Source of the DNA: Yersinia nurmii
Lineage (GTDB): Bacteria; Pseudomonadota; Gammaproteobacteria; Enterobacterales; Enterobacteriaceae
Direction: 5' to 3'
Assembly: GCF_001112925.1 (NCBI RefSeq)
Contig: NZ_CPYD01000008.1
Span: forward strand, 124,001-188,000
Length of the DNA: 64,000 nt
The position numbers and the translations under genes were made by a program. Under the pieces are notes generated by a model. That model was not told where the DNA came from and made no database searches. It saw nothing but the letters and a program-made list of their open reading frames with translations. Of this stretch, positions 27,349 through 37,740 are shown piece by piece (within the stretch, counting starts at the first letter, position 1; each line of letters begins with the position of its first letter).

Positions 27349-28671
27349 TTATTCGGTAATCCGACGATAAACCACCGGCGTTTGTTCTGGCGCTTTGTCA
27401 CCCAGCGTCATTGCCGCGCGTACTGCATCAGCCGCCTGCTGCCAGTCACTTTCATTGTTAGCATGAATCACTGCCAACGGACGTTCACTATCCATTTTAT
27501 CGCCCAGACGCGCCATATCGGTCAGGCCTACGCTGTAGTCGATTGCATCGGTCGCGCGGCGACGACCACCACCCAGCGCTACCACAGACATCCCCAGCGC
27601 GCGGGTATCCATCGCAGTGATAATACCCGGTTTTTCTGCAAAGACCGGTTTGCTTAGCATCGCCACCGGCAGATAGCTGTCATAACGTTCAACGAAATCA
27701 GTTGGGCCTTTCTGAGCCGCAATCATACGACCAAAAACTTCGGCCGCTTTACCGTTATCCAATACCGCCTGTAGCTTGGCGCGCGCATCGGTTTCAGAGT
27801 TCGCCAGCCCGCCGGAAAGCAACATTTCAACGCACAGCGCCATCGTCACTTCCAGCAAGCGTGGATTACGGTATTCACCGGTCAGGAAGCGCACGGCTTC
27901 ACGAACTTCCACACCGTTCCCGGCGCTGGATGCCAGCACCTGATTCATATCAGTCAGCAGAGCCGTTGTTTTACAACCCGCGCCGTTGGCCACGCCGACA
28001 ATCGCCTGTGCCAAATCTGCGGACAGTTGATAGGTTGGCATAAAGGCACCGGAACCGACTTTAACGTCCATCACGAGCGCATCCAGTCCTTCCGCCAGTT
28101 TCTTCGCCAAAATAGAAGCGGTAATCAGCGGAATGGAATCCACGGTCGCCGTAATATCGCGAGTGGCGTAAAAACGTTTATCCGCCGGAGCCAATGAACT
28201 GGTCTGGCCGATGATTGCGACGCCAACATCCTGAATAATCTTCCGGAAGGCATTATCATCTGGGAAAATATCAAATCCAGGAATGGCCTCCAGCTTATCG
28301 AGTGTACCGCCGGTATGGCCCAAGCCACGGCCTGAAATCATAGGCACATAACCACCGCAAGCCGCTACCATTGGGCCGAGCATTAACGAAGTTACATCGC
28401 CAACGCCACCGGTAGAATGCTTATCTACGATAGGGCCGTTCAGCTTGAGACTTTTCCAGTCCAGCACGGTACCGGAATCGCGCATCGCCATAGTCAGCGC
28501 CACGCGCTCAGGCATGCTCATATCATGAAAATAAATGGTCATTGCCAAAGCGGCGATCTGCCCTTCGGAAACAACATTGTCGCGAATACCATTGATAAAG
28601 AAACGTATTTCTTCTTCGCTCAGCGGCTGGCCGTCGCGTTTTTTACGAATAATTTCTTGTGCCAGAAACAA
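27349..28671 (-). CDS. deoA: DeoA, thymidine phosphorylase
   Basis: Phosphorolyses thymidine to thymine and deoxyribose 1-phosphate. I place the start at TTG 28671, preceded by an AGGGGGA Shine-Dalgarno, because it gives 440 residues beginning (M)[13 protein letters not shown], the family length and start; a longer ATG ORF from 28770 would almost touch deoC. Signatures: [20 protein letters not shown] (phosphate loop), [35 protein letters not shown]. About 100 bases separate it from deoC. Confidence 0.96.
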   Translation of the reverse strand: MFLAQEIIRKKRDGQPLSEEEIRFFINGIRDNVVSEGQIAALAMTIYFHDMSMPERVALTMAMRDSGTVLDWKSLKLNGPIVDKHSTGGVGDVTSLMLGPMVAACGGYVPMISGRGLGHTGGTLDKLEAIPGFDIFPDDNAFRKIIQDVGVAIIGQTSSLAPADKRFYATRDITATVDSIPLITASILAKKLAEGLDALVMDVKVGSGAFMPTYQLSADLAQAIVGVANGAGCKTTALLTDMNQVLASSAGNGVEVREAVRFLTGEYRNPRLLEVTMALCVEMLLSGGLANSETDARAKLQAVLDNGKAAEVFGRMIAAQKGPTDFVERYDSYLPVAMLSKPVFAEKPGIITAMDTRALGMSVVALGGGRRRATDAIDYSVGLTDMARLGDKMDSERPLAVIHANNESDWQQAADAVRAAMTLGDKAPEQTPVVYRRITE

Positions 28672-28773
28672 GGCATCCCCCTGCTTGACCTGAATGGGAA
28701 ATCGAAAAGCACATTGTGTCTTTTCAGCAATAGCAACACGGCGGGCGGATTGCCCGTCGTGCATCTGCAATAA

Positions 28774-29553
28774 TTAATAACCGCCGGTTTTGGCTGTGCT
28801 GTGATGACCTAAAGTGGTCAGCAAGCTGGCTAACAGGCTGGATGCACCGAAGCGGAAGTGGCGCGCATCCGCCCAATCTTCACCCATGATATCGTCAGCC
28901 AGTTTCAGGAATGCAGCCGCGTCTTCTGCAGTACGCACGCCGCCAGCAGGCTTGAAGCCGACGTCTTTGCCTACGCCCAAATCGTGAATGGTGCGAATCA
29001 TGATTTCCGCACTTTCCAGCGTCGCGTTCACCGGTACTTTCCCGGTTGAGGTTTTAATGAAATCAGCGCCCGCTTTAATCGCAATTTCAGAAGCCTGACG
29101 GATCAAATGCTGCTGTTTCAATTCGCCGGTTTCGATAATGACTTTCAGCAATACGTTGGCGGCGGCACAGGCCTCTTTGCACACTTTCACCAGCTCGAAG
29201 CCCACTTTATCGTTACCAGCCATCAGCGCACGGTACGGGAATACCACATCGACTTCATCAGCGCCGTAGGCAATTGCCGCACGGGTCTCGGCCAAAGCAA
29301 TGTCGATATCGTCATTGCCATGCGGGAAATTGGTCACGGTGGCAATGCGGATTTCAGGGGTGCCCTGTTCACGTAGCGTTTTACGAGCAATCGGAATAAA
29401 ACGAGGATAAATGCAGACAGCCGCGGTGTTACCCGCAGGGCTTTTCGCCTGATGACAAAGATCGATAACCTTTTGATCGGTATCGTCGTCGTTCAGGGTG
29501 GTCAAATCCATCAAACTGAGCGCACGTTTCGCGCTGGCGGTTAAATCGGTCAT
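28774..29553 (-). CDS. deoC: DeoC, deoxyribose-phosphate aldolase
   Basis: Cleaves deoxyribose 5-phosphate to glyceraldehyde 3-phosphate and acetaldehyde. The start at 29553 ([20 protein letters not shown]) gives 259 residues, equal to E. coli, with GGAGAG upstream; an ORF extension to 29607 is not needed. The class I aldolase Schiff-base lysines are in [10 protein letters not shown] and DFIKTSTGK (about 167), with the proton-relay lysine in [11 protein letters not shown] (about 201). First gene of deoCABD, behind a two-site CRP promoter. Confidence 0.97.
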   Translation of the reverse strand: MTDLTASAKRALSLMDLTTLNDDDTDQKVIDLCHQAKSPAGNTAAVCIYPRFIPIARKTLREQGTPEIRIATVTNFPHGNDDIDIALAETRAAIAYGADEVDVVFPYRALMAGNDKVGFELVKVCKEACAAANVLLKVIIETGELKQQHLIRQASEIAIKAGADFIKTSTGKVPVNATLESAEIMIRTIHDLGVGKDVGFKPAGGVRTAEDAAAFLKLADDIMGEDWADARHFRFGASSLLASLLTTLGHHSTAKTGGY

Positions 29554-29804
29554 AAAACTCTCCAACTCTATTTCAGCTTCGGCACCGCGCCAAAGCCGAG
29601 CATTCATTTATGAACTGACGGCAATTTCCTATGGAAATTCCAGGCCATGCAGCTCAACACGTTGGCGAGCGGACTTGGTTCCTTGAAGATAGCGCCCTTG
29701 GGATTTTTCTCCCGCAGCGGCAACTGAGATCCATCTCACCGCACTTAGCTTTTCCACAAGAAAAGCCAGCTGTCTCTATTTGAACATGAAGCGCTCAAAT
29801 GAGA

Positions 29805-29872
29805 TGTGTTAATGCTCACATTAATTAATAGTGATTTGTAACAGGCCTGAATTATATGTGAATTGAATCACA
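29805..29872 (-). promoter_or_regulatory. deoP2-like promoter region: two CRP sites upstream of deoC
   Basis: TGTGTTAATGCTCACA (29805-29820) and TGTGAATTGAATCACA (29857-29872) match the CRP consensus TGTGA-N6-TCACA; the distal one is perfect. Their centres are 52 bp apart, the same helical arrangement as the paired CRP sites of E. coli deoP2, where CytR binds between them. The CytR site itself is inferred, not seen. Confidence 0.85.
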
Positions 29873-30006
29873 AAATAACCTGATTTATCGATAAGTGAGG
29901 ACTCTCTTTCGCTCTCGCATCAAGAATAGCCTATTCATCGAATTCCGCGCGACGACGGTGATGGCAATACGCACAAACGGACTGAGCAACCGGAAGGGTG
30001 AAACAG

Positions 30007-30036
30007 GCTGGCGGGGGATAACCTTCCCCCGCCAGC
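30007..30036 (-). terminator. Probable terminator after the nucleoside transporter gene
   Basis: A very GC-rich 11-bp inverted repeat (GCTGGCGGGGG with CCCCCGCCAGC) lies 60 bases after the transporter stop. The following minus-strand sequence (CTGTTTC) is only weakly T-rich. Confidence 0.6.
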
Positions 30037-30095
30037 ACGCTATTCTACAAACAATCGACCTTTGCAGAATATTATATTTTACAAATCGATATGAA

Positions 30096-31373
30096 TTACA
30101 GGGCCAGGAAGAAACCGGCGATGGTGGCGCTCATCAGATTAGATAAAGTCCCCGCGGCCACCGCTTTCAAACCGAAACGAGCAATGTCATGACGGCGATT
30201 CGGCGCCATGCTGCCCAGGCCGCCCAACAGAATTGCCACGGATGAAAGGTTGGCGAAACCGCACAGAGCAAAGGAAATGATGGCTTTGGTATGATCGGAA
30301 AGCACTGGCAAACCAGCGGCAATAACCAACTCATCGGCTTTCAAATACTGACCGAAGTTCATAAAGGCCACAAATTCGTTGACGATAATTTTCTGACCGA
30401 TAAAGGAACCGGCAACCATCGCTTCGCTCCACGGCACGCCAATCAGGAAAGCAATTGGTGAGAATACCCAACCTAGAATCAGTTCCAGCGAGAGCTGTGG
30501 ATAATCAAACCAGCCGCCAATACCCCCCAAAATGCCGTTTAACAAAGCAATTAACGCGATGAATGCCAACAGCATTGCACCGACGTTTAACGCCAATTGC
30601 ATACCGGAGGCCGCACCGCTCGCCGCTGCATCGATAACGTTCGCTGGGCGATCGGCTTCAGGAATCAGCTTGGTTGCATCTTCGTGATCGTGAGTTTTTT
30701 CGGTTTCCGGCACCATCAGTTTGGCAAATAGCAACCCACCCGGCGCAGCCATAAAGGACGCGGCAATCAGGTATTCCAACGGCACGCCCATTTGCGCATA
30801 ACCCGCCAATACTGAACCCGCAACCGACGCTAGGCCACCGCACATCACGGCAAACAGCTCGGACTGAGTCATAGTAGAGATGTACGGACGCACCACCAGC
30901 GGCGCTTCTGTCTGACCAACGAAGATATTCGCGGTAGCCGATAGGGATTCAGTGCGGGAAGTCCCCAGCAGTTTTTGCAGGCCGCCACCCAGTACGCGAA
31001 TCACCAGTTGCATGATACCGAGGTAATAAAGTACCGCGATCAGAGAGGAGAAAAAGACGATAACCGGCAGAACGCGCAGGGCGAAAACAAAGCCGCCGCC
31101 ACCGAAAACTTCAAACATTTTGTCGGAGACCAGTCCGCCGAAAATAAATGAAATTCCTTCGTTACCATAGGCGATAACATTCGCTACGCCTTCAGACATT
31201 CCGCCCAAAATACGGCGACCGATCGGCACATACAAAACCAATGCTCCGACGCCAATCTGGATAAGAAAAGCGCCTACGACGGTGCGGATATTAATTGCTC
31301 TAAAGTTACTCGAGAGTAATACGGCAATTAATATCAGTACCGCCATCCCGACCAAACTCATGATGGGTTGCAT
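30096..31373 (-). CDS. NupC/NupX-family concentrative nucleoside transporter
   Basis: Inner-membrane proton/nucleoside symporter of the CNT family, 425 residues. Features: first helices [18 protein letters not shown] and [16 protein letters not shown], the conserved SFIFGGLV and [19 protein letters not shown] segments, [16 protein letters not shown] (substrate-site Q/T-E) and [25 protein letters not shown] (second substrate motif). It resembles NupX (YeiM) more than NupC from memory, so no symbol is given. It precedes deoC on the same strand, replacing yjjI/yjjW of E. coli, and has a CRP site upstream, fitting a role in feeding the deo pathway. Confidence 0.92.
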   Translation of the reverse strand: MQPIMSLVGMAVLILIAVLLSSNFRAINIRTVVGAFLIQIGVGALVLYVPIGRRILGGMSEGVANVIAYGNEGISFIFGGLVSDKMFEVFGGGGFVFALRVLPVIVFFSSLIAVLYYLGIMQLVIRVLGGGLQKLLGTSRTESLSATANIFVGQTEAPLVVRPYISTMTQSELFAVMCGGLASVAGSVLAGYAQMGVPLEYLIAASFMAAPGGLLFAKLMVPETEKTHDHEDATKLIPEADRPANVIDAAASGAASGMQLALNVGAMLLAFIALIALLNGILGGIGGWFDYPQLSLELILGWVFSPIAFLIGVPWSEAMVAGSFIGQKIIVNEFVAFMNFGQYLKADELVIAAGLPVLSDHTKAIISFALCGFANLSSVAILLGGLGSMAPNRRHDIARFGLKAVAAGTLSNLMSATIAGFFLAL

Positions 31374-31539
31374 CTGATGTTCCCTGTGTGTGTATTAAAT
31401 GGAGAGTGACACGATTTAATATGCGTTCAGGCCGCATATTTCTGTTTTAGATTCGGGGGGGATTATAGCGTTATGGTTCAAATCGCAAACAATCCCTGTC
31501 ACAAATAAACACACAAAGAAGCAACTAAATGGCTGGAAG

Positions 31540-31555
31540 TGTGATCCAATTCACA
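31540..31555 (-). promoter_or_regulatory. CRP site upstream of the nucleoside transporter gene
   Basis: TGTGATCCAATTCACA is a perfect match to TGTGA-N6-TCACA, about 174 bases before the start codon. It indicates cAMP-CRP activation in parallel with deoC. Confidence 0.8.
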
Positions 31556-31654
31556 CAATTATAACTATTATGAGTAGTCGAGATGTTACCACGCTAAGTA
31601 ACACATTCAGCTGCTTCAATGGCGTTCAGCACGTTGTTAGCCATCCATTCATAC

Positions 31655-31745
31655 TCAATAGATTTTTCATTGCAGCAATGCGGCAGCTGAGCGAGTGGCT
31701 GGGAACTTAGCCGACTCCGTCACTGGGATAAATGAAGATAGTCAA
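31655..31745. repeat. Possible degenerate ERIC-like repeat
   Basis: The segment holding GCGGCAGCTGAGCGAGTGG and CTTAGCCGACTCCGTCACTGGG shares pieces and order with the ERIC element at 23.5 kb (GCGGCAACTGAGCGAAT, CTTAG, AGTGACTGGGG) but with many changes. It lies in the gap between yjjV and the transporter promoter region. Confidence 0.35.
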
Positions 31746-31774
31746 CACAACTGTGCTGTGACAAATGAAAGCGA

Positions 31775-32578
31775 TTACGCCGGAGGAAGATTAAACAAAC
31801 GCACACTGTTGGCATAAAGCTGCTGCGCAATCACATCCGCGGGTTCGGAGCGTAATGCACACAGCACAGTGAACACGTCCGCCGCGCGTTCAGGCCGATT
31901 CGGTTGTCCCTGAAAACCGGCCAGCGGCATATCCGGCGCATCGGTTTCCAGCAACAGCGCTTCCAGCGGTAGCTCGGTCATCACTTTTCTGGTTTTCTGC
32001 GCTCGCTCATAGCTAATAGTGCCACCCACGCCGATGTAATAGCCTAATTTAATAAACGCTTGCGCTTGTACCAGACTACCGGCAAAACCATGTACGACAC
32101 CGGTGCGCGGCAGATCGGCTTTACGCAGCGCACCGGCCAGCTGATCGTGAGTGCGGCGAGAATGCAAAATCACCGGTAAATCATACTGCCTAGCTAATTT
32201 AAGCTGCGCTTGTAATAACGCCAATTGGCGAGAGAACTGTGGATTTTCCATATACAAATCCAGCCCAATCTCGCCCACTGCAACCACTTTTGGCGATCTC
32301 TTCGCCAGCCGTTGCTCCAGTAAAGTCAGATGCGGCGCCTGATGCCTATCAATATACAGCGGATGCATTCCCAGAGCGGCAAACAGCGCCGGATAATCAT
32401 GAGCCAAAGCCTGTATGCGATCGAAATATTCGGCTTCTACGGCGGGTACAATGATTTGCCTAACATTCGCCTGCGCAGCCAATGTCAGACTAGCCACTTC
32501 CGCTCCGCTAAACGGCGGAAAATCGAAATGGCAGTGAGTATCAATAAAATAAGCTGCGCTGCTGCTAGAACCTGACAT
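31775..32578 (-). CDS. yjjV: YjjV, TatD-family metal-dependent hydrolase
   Basis: A 267-residue TIM-barrel hydrolase of the TatD DNase family. Metal ligands are visible: FIDTHCHFD (HxH near 14-16), VGEIGLDLY (Glu about 101), ILHSRR (His about 137), VVHGFAG (His about 162) and LETDAPDMP (Asp about 213). Substrate is not established; TatD relatives are 3'-5' exonucleases or deoxyribonucleases. The start codon overlaps the yjjU stop (TAATG), so the two are co-translated. Confidence 0.93.
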   Translation of the reverse strand: MSGSSSSAAYFIDTHCHFDFPPFSGAEVASLTLAAQANVRQIIVPAVEAEYFDRIQALAHDYPALFAALGMHPLYIDRHQAPHLTLLEQRLAKRSPKVVAVGEIGLDLYMENPQFSRQLALLQAQLKLARQYDLPVILHSRRTHDQLAGALRKADLPRTGVVHGFAGSLVQAQAFIKLGYYIGVGGTISYERAQKTRKVMTELPLEALLLETDAPDMPLAGFQGQPNRPERAADVFTVLCALRSEPADVIAQQLYANSVRLFNLPPA

Positions 32579-33771
32579 TACGCCTGATCACCTTTGGATT
32601 TTTTTGCCTTAGCCGGCGGAGTGAAATCGGAAATCACCTGCGCCACTTTATTCCTAAGCTTAGCCGGTAAAATGAGTCCTTTTGCTAATGGCATATTCTC
32701 AGCGGGTAAGATTTTCCCCGTTTCAGCAAATTGACCCGAGTCACTCAGCAATGACGAGGCTACAATTTCAGACTGAATGTCTTGGCGTGGTTTAATTAAA
32801 CGACGAGAGAAAACCACCTTACTCTTATCATCCGATCTGTTATCCCGAGGCAATAACCAGTGGCCCACGGTTGCCAAAAAATAACGGCCACAGCGGCGTC
32901 CTAAATGATAATCCCGATTTAGCGACGCTATCTTACTGCCCAAAGCGTTACTGGCTAGCGGCTTAGGTGGAAAAATTTCAAATACGCGTAATTTCCCCGG
33001 TGGTTTTTCAATAAACTTTTGAATGCGATGATAGCTATGCTCGTGCTGCTGCATAATTCGCACCAGTTGTTGTAGGCTGCTTTCGCTTAACCAATGCTCC
33101 ATACGCTTCATCCACTGTGGCGTGTAATACATTTGCGAAGGCACAGTGCGAATCACGACAATGGTATCTGCTCCGCGTCGGTGAGCTTCCTCCACCGGAA
33201 TGGCATCGCTGATACCGCCGTCCAGATAACTGATTCCATCCATTTCTACCCCTGAACGATAAAACCCAGGAATGGCGCTGGAGGCTTTAATCGCTGGCAG
33301 CCAGTTTTCTCTATTGGGCGCGATATAAGTCGGCGTGAAATCATCGCTGCGACAGGCGCACATCAAGAATTCACGTCCATTGGACAAATGCTTTTCCGCA
33401 CGATCAATAGCTAGCGGCAGTTGCTCAGAAGTGATATTGACCAGCCAATCAAGATCGATTAGATGGCCGCCACGTACAAAGCGCAGAGGATTAAAGAAAT
33501 CCGCACTGGTGGTATAACGCGTGATAACCCGACGAGCATAGCCCGGCTGGTCACAGATAAAGGCGGATAGATTCTGCGCACCGGCGGAAGTACCTATCAT
33601 TAAATCGAATGGATTAAAGCGGGCTCGCTGAAATTCATCCAGCACTCCGGCGGTAAAAATCCCCCGCTGTCCGCCCCCTTCGCATACCAGCGCCATTTTC
33701 CCAGGCTGATAGGGTTTGTACGCTAATGGCTCAATATTGCCGAGCGTAATAGGTATTCTGTGTCCCACCAT
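32578..33771 (-). CDS. yjjU: YjjU, patatin-like phospholipase family protein
   Basis: A 397-residue putative lipid hydrolase with an intact catalytic dyad: oxyanion loop CEGGGQRGIF (about 30-39), nucleophile elbow MIGTSAGAQN (Ser about 63), and the aspartate in YLDGGISDAIP (about 183). The C-terminal about 130 residues are basic. Shorter homologues (E. coli YjjU about 357) lack part of this tail. First of a two-gene unit with yjjV. It acts on an unknown lipid, probably at the inner face of the membrane. Confidence 0.92.
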   Translation of the reverse strand: MVGHRIPITLGNIEPLAYKPYQPGKMALVCEGGGQRGIFTAGVLDEFQRARFNPFDLMIGTSAGAQNLSAFICDQPGYARRVITRYTTSADFFNPLRFVRGGHLIDLDWLVNITSEQLPLAIDRAEKHLSNGREFLMCACRSDDFTPTYIAPNRENWLPAIKASSAIPGFYRSGVEMDGISYLDGGISDAIPVEEAHRRGADTIVVIRTVPSQMYYTPQWMKRMEHWLSESSLQQLVRIMQQHEHSYHRIQKFIEKPPGKLRVFEIFPPKPLASNALGSKIASLNRDYHLGRRCGRYFLATVGHWLLPRDNRSDDKSKVVFSRRLIKPRQDIQSEIVASSLLSDSGQFAETGKILPAENMPLAKGLILPAKLRNKVAQVISDFTPPAKAKKSKGDQA

Positions 33772-33972
33772 CCATCCTCAGTGAGTAGCAATAGACCCCG
33801 AGGATAGCTTGTCTTACACGCTTTGGTTAATCTTCTTGTAAATAATCATTGCTAATAAGCCGCTTTACGCCCGGTTACTCACTGATTAACATCGGAAAAT
33901 AGGCTCTTATTGCTAATGATGCCTTCTTAATTTGCTATTGATAGTTTCTTAAATCGCTTCATTCGGCCAATG

Positions 33973-34003
33973 AAAAAGCCGCTGTTAATGACAGCGGCTT
34001 TTT
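33973..34003 (-). terminator. Terminator downstream of ytjA (probably bidirectional)
   Basis: A 13-bp perfect inverted repeat, AAAAAGCCGCTGT (33973-33985) with ACAGCGGCTTTTT (33991-34003), gives T-runs on both strands. It lies 38 bases beyond the ytjA stop. Confidence 0.85.
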
Positions 34004-34041
34004 AGCATAAAAAACAAGAATGTAATATCTTCCTACGCTAG

Positions 34042-34203
34042 CTAAAGACGTTTACGTCCGGTAAACAAACTGATCAAGAAGAGTATGATACCGACGACAA
34101 AGACCACTTTGGCCGCCCAGGCCGCCGTACCGGCTAACCCACCGAAACCAAGCGCCGCAGCAATCAACGCTATTACCAGAAAAATAATGCCCCAACGAAA
34201 CAT
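34042..34203 (-). CDS. ytjA: YtjA, small DUF1328 membrane protein
   Basis: A 53-residue protein with two hydrophobic helices ([19 protein letters not shown] and [16 protein letters not shown]) and a basic C-terminus (GRKRL). The ATG at 34203 with AGGAGAGG upstream gives exactly the E. coli length; a longer reading to 34230 adds nine residues without support. Family function unknown; often induced with stress genes such as its neighbour osmY. Confidence 0.93.
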   Translation of the reverse strand: MFRWGIIFLVIALIAAALGFGGLAGTAAWAAKVVFVVGIILFLISLFTGRKRL

Positions 34204-34390
34204 AAGCCTCTCCTTCCATCCGTATCTCAATAAAATTGACCCGCTGTAGTGCTGAACAACGCGCTTACTTCGGTATGGCTAGCTTGAAAAAGCCCCATCC
34301 ATAGAGCACTTCAGCAATAACTAACGGGTCAACTCTCGGTTTTAAGTTCTTCAGAACGGCCTGTTACTCCACAGACCTTCTGTGGAAGTA

Positions 34391-35005
34391 TTAAGGCTTA
34401 ATGTTCAGATCGTTTTTTACACTTTTCACACCGTCGATGGCTTTCGCGATGCTTTCAGCGCGCTCAGCTTGTGCTTTATTTTCTACATCGCCCGTCAATA
34501 GGACGACACCAGCGGTGGTTTCTACGGTAATTTTGCGCGATGGAACGATATCATCGGCCAACAGTTTGGCTTTTACTTTGCTGGTCGTGGTTGCGTCACC
34601 GGCATATTCACCAACTGATTGTGTTTTCTGATCTTTTACATGCAGCTTATCACTGACAGATTTCACGCCTTCTACCTTGCCTGCGACAGCAACCGCACGC
34701 TCGGCTTCAGCCTGGCTGGATACAAAACCACTCAGAACAACAACGCCATTTTCAGTTTTCACCGAAATATCGCCGCTCTTAATAGTTTTATCCTCAACTA
34801 ATGCACTTTTAACTTTAGCCGTAGTTGCGCTCTCATCCATGTAATTATCAACTTTTTTCATGGAGCTATCGATTTTCGCACCGGTGCTGTCTATCGTGCT
34901 GGATGCTTTATTGAGTAAAGTGTCTTCAGCCATTACGCTTCCGCTAACCAACGCAGAACCTAAAACAACAGCCATCACTGAACGTGCAAATGTAGTGTTT
35001 TTCAT
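34391..35005 (-). CDS. osmY: OsmY, periplasmic BON-domain protein
   Basis: Osmotically induced periplasmic protein with chaperone-like activity. The start at 35005 ([20 protein letters not shown], cleaved after SVMA) has AAGGA upstream and gives 204 residues versus 201 in E. coli. Two BON domains follow (about 60-125 and 135-204), each with [26 protein letters not shown] and [11 protein letters not shown] repeats. In E. coli osmY is a classic RpoS-dependent gene; no promoter was assigned here. Confidence 0.95.
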   Translation of the reverse strand: MKNTTFARSVMAVVLGSALVSGSVMAEDTLLNKASSTIDSTGAKIDSSMKKVDNYMDESATTAKVKSALVEDKTIKSGDISVKTENGVVVLSGFVSSQAEAERAVAVAGKVEGVKSVSDKLHVKDQKTQSVGEYAGDATTTSKVKAKLLADDIVPSRKITVETTAGVVLLTGDVENKAQAERAESIAKAIDGVKSVKNDLNIKP

Positions 35006-35508
35006 CGATTTTTCCTTTTTGGTGTGAAGCCAGTCAGTGTCAGTTGTTTCGCCACCGCTTTCGTGGCTCACTTAATGGATACTTCACAATTACTGTAGCT
35101 TCAATATTTCCAAGCTGGCAAAAATTGAGCTTGTTCAGTCAGACATACTGCAATTGCAATCTACAATTACGATGCCGACCTAAAACACCATTAAATTCAG
35201 CCATAAACAAAGTCTGGATTAACAAACTGAAGCAAAACCGCCTGCGACAACAGACAATAACGCTTAATCCAGAGCCATTTTTCGCTTACTGACTGATTTA
35301 ACAGAATTAAACCTGTTTCTTTTGGCAATGAACAAACAAAAACATAACTGATTGATTCAAAATACTGTTTTTATCTGAACAATTGCCTAACACGCTTATA
35401 AATATAGACCACAGATAAAAAAAGACAGTAGGAATCCGCCTAAAGAGGCAGTATCGAAAGATTAGTAGGATGAATCCTAGAGGTGTAAATGATGAGGGAA
35501 ACTAAAGA
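35006..35508. other. osmY upstream region, no gene seen
   Basis: About 500 AT-rich bases between the prfC terminator and osmY. A short GCCAC...GTGGC hairpin (35051-35067) would lie in the osmY leader. No ORF or RNA gene was recognised. Confidence 0.45.
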
Positions 35509-35531
35509 TTCGGGGCAATGGATGCCCCGAA
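35509..35531 (-). terminator. Probable prfC terminator
   Basis: A 9-bp perfect stem, TTCGGGGCA (35509-35517) with TGCCCCGAA (35523-35531), starts 21 bases after the prfC stop. The minus-strand tail (TCTTTAGTTT) is moderately T-rich. Confidence 0.65.
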
Positions 35532-35552
35532 TAATAAGGGATACAGCGGAGA

Positions 35553-37142
35553 TTAATGCTCGCGAGTTTTACGGAAAATAACTTCCGGATAACGCTCTTG
35601 AGTAATATTCAGGTTAACCATGGTTGGAGCGATATAGCTTAGATTATCGCCACCATCCAGCGCTAGGTTCAGCTCATTCTTACGTTTGAACTCTTCAAAT
35701 TTCTTCACGTCACTGCACTCAACCCAACGTGCGGTGGAAACGTTAACCGACTCGTATACCGCTTCAACGTTGTATTCACTTTTCAGTCTGGAAGATACCA
35801 CCTCAAACTGTAGCACCCCTACCGCGCCCACGATCAGATCGTTGTTGGAGATTGGGCGGAATACCTGTACCGCACCTTCTTCCGACAGCTGAACCAGACC
35901 TTTCAGCAATTGCTTCTGTTTCAGCGGATCGCGCAGACGAATACGACGGAATAGCTCTGGCGCAAAGTTCGGGATACCGGTGAATTTCATATCTTCACCT
36001 TGAGTGAAGGTATCACCAATCTGAATGGTTCCGTGGTTGTGTAAGCCGATGATATCACCAGCAAAAGCTTCTTCCACATGGGAGCGGTCGCCGGCCATAA
36101 AGGTCAACGCATCGGAAATCACAACGTCTTTCTTGGTACGAACCTGACGCAGTTTCATGCCTTTTTCGTATCGGCCGGAAACTACGCGCATAAAGGCCAC
36201 GCGGTCACGGTGTTTCGGGTCCATGTTAGCCTGAATTTTAAACACGAAACCGGTGAATTTCTCTTCTGACGCTACCACTTCACGCACATCGGTTTTACGT
36301 GGCATCGGTGCCGGAGCCCAGGAAACGAGGCCGTCCAACATGTGATCCACGCCAAAGTTACCCAATGCGGTACCGAAGAAGACCGGCGTTAAATCACCGG
36401 TCAGGAAAGCCTCATGATCGAACTCATGGGAGGCGCCCTGCACCAGTTCCAGCTCTTGACGGAATTGTTTGGCCAGATCTTCACCGACAGCAACGTCCAG
36501 CTCTGGGTTATTCAGGCCTTTAACAATGCGAACTTCCTGAATAGTGTGGCCTTTACCCGTCTGGTACAGGTAAGTTTCATCTTTATAGAGGTGGTAAACC
36601 CCTTTAAACAACTTACCGCAGCCGATTGGCCAAGTGATTGGAGAACAGGCAATTTTCAGCTCACGCTCCACTTCATCCAGCACTTCCATCGGATCGCGAA
36701 TATCACGGTCCAGTTTGTTCATAAAAGTCAGAATCGGCGTATCGCGCAGGCGGGTCACTTCCATCAGCTTACGGGTACGATCTTCTACCCCTTTTGCCGC
36801 ATCAATAACCATCAAACAGCAGTCAACAGCGGTTAGAGTACGGTAAGTATCTTCGGAGAAGTCTTCATGCCCCGGGGTGTCCAGCAGGTTTACCAGACAT
36901 TCCTTATACGGGAACTGCATCACCGAGGTGGTGATGGAGATACCGCGCTGTTTCTCCATTTCCATCCAGTCGGATTTGGCGTGGTTATTGGAGCCACGGC
37001 CCTTTACCGTACCGGCAGTCTGGATAGCCTGTCCGAACAGCAACACTTTTTCAGTGATGGTGGTTTTACCGGCATCAGGGTGGGAAATAATGGCGAAAGT
37101 ACGTCTTTTCGCCACTTCTTGTGCGTATTCACTTGGAGACAT
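35553..37142 (-). CDS. prfC: PrfC, peptide chain release factor RF3
   Basis: Translational GTPase that recycles RF1 and RF2 from terminated ribosomes. The 529 residues match the family. G1 SHPDAGKTT (about 20-28), G3 [16 protein letters not shown] (about 88-103), and G4 NKLDRD (about 142-147) are intact; EF-G-like domains II (about 280-380) and III follow. It lies after rimI with 154 bases between, on the same strand. Confidence 0.98.
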   Translation of the reverse strand: MSPSEYAQEVAKRRTFAIISHPDAGKTTITEKVLLFGQAIQTAGTVKGRGSNNHAKSDWMEMEKQRGISITTSVMQFPYKECLVNLLDTPGHEDFSEDTYRTLTAVDCCLMVIDAAKGVEDRTRKLMEVTRLRDTPILTFMNKLDRDIRDPMEVLDEVERELKIACSPITWPIGCGKLFKGVYHLYKDETYLYQTGKGHTIQEVRIVKGLNNPELDVAVGEDLAKQFRQELELVQGASHEFDHEAFLTGDLTPVFFGTALGNFGVDHMLDGLVSWAPAPMPRKTDVREVVASEEKFTGFVFKIQANMDPKHRDRVAFMRVVSGRYEKGMKLRQVRTKKDVVISDALTFMAGDRSHVEEAFAGDIIGLHNHGTIQIGDTFTQGEDMKFTGIPNFAPELFRRIRLRDPLKQKQLLKGLVQLSEEGAVQVFRPISNNDLIVGAVGVLQFEVVSSRLKSEYNVEAVYESVNVSTARWVECSDVKKFEEFKRKNELNLALDGGDNLSYIAPTMVNLNITQERYPEVIFRKTREH

Positions 37143-37296
37143 AGTTAGATATTTCTACTTTGGGCCGCCCTGCTCTGGCATCACTTCGAGTCATGCATGA
37201 TTCAGGAAAGCGAGAATCAGTGTTATAGCGCGATATTTTCCCTGATTTAACCGGGATAGACAATCGATGAAAATACCTGCGACAGCGAAACCGGCT

Positions 37297-37740
37297 TTAA
37301 GCCAAAGGTAACGCCATCATGATGGCATCTTCGCGCCCATTCGCGCTGGGATAGTAGTTACGCCGCACCGATACTTCATTAAAGCCAAGGCTGTCATACA
37401 GCGCGATGGCGCGGGCGTTTGAGGCTCTTACCTCCAGCCAAAGTGTGACTACATCACGCGTCTCCAACTGTTCAATCAAATGTTCAAGCAGTAAGCGGCC
37501 ACAGCCTTGGCGCTGATACTGCGGATCAATGGCGATATTAAACAGCGTGGCTTCGTCCAATACAATTTGTGTAATCGCGAAACCGGCCATTTGCTGATCG
37601 ACCGTCAGCTTATAGTTGAGGTAACGTTCGCCCTGATTACTGGCTAGGGTCTTTTCCGTCCACGGAAATTCGTGGCTGGCTTGCTCAATCTGATACGCGG
37701 TGACCAGATCGGCTGGCGTCAGGATAGAAATCTGCTTCAT
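37297..37740 (-). CDS. rimI: RimI, ribosomal protein bS18 N-alpha-acetyltransferase
   Basis: GNAT enzyme that acetylates the N-terminal Ala of ribosomal protein S18. The start at 37740 gives 147 residues beginning MKQISILTPADLVTAYQIEQ, matching the family. The acetyl-CoA loop is YQRQGCGRLLLEHL (about 75-88), with LWLEVRASNARAIALY and the catalytic-region Tyr in FNEVSVRRNYYP. Its first 56 bases overlap the 3' end of holD in another frame. Confidence 0.95.
   Translation of the reverse strand: MKQISILTPADLVTAYQIEQASHEFPWTEKTLASNQGERYLNYKLTVDQQMAGFAITQIVLDEATLFNIAIDPQYQRQGCGRLLLEHLIEQLETRDVVTLWLEVRASNARAIALYDSLGFNEVSVRRNYYPSANGREDAIMMALPLA

Noticed and set aside
27016-27657. A 213-codon plus-strand ORF spanning deoB and deoA
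   Set aside because: Crosses two well-supported genes on the other strand and reads as low-information complement sequence.
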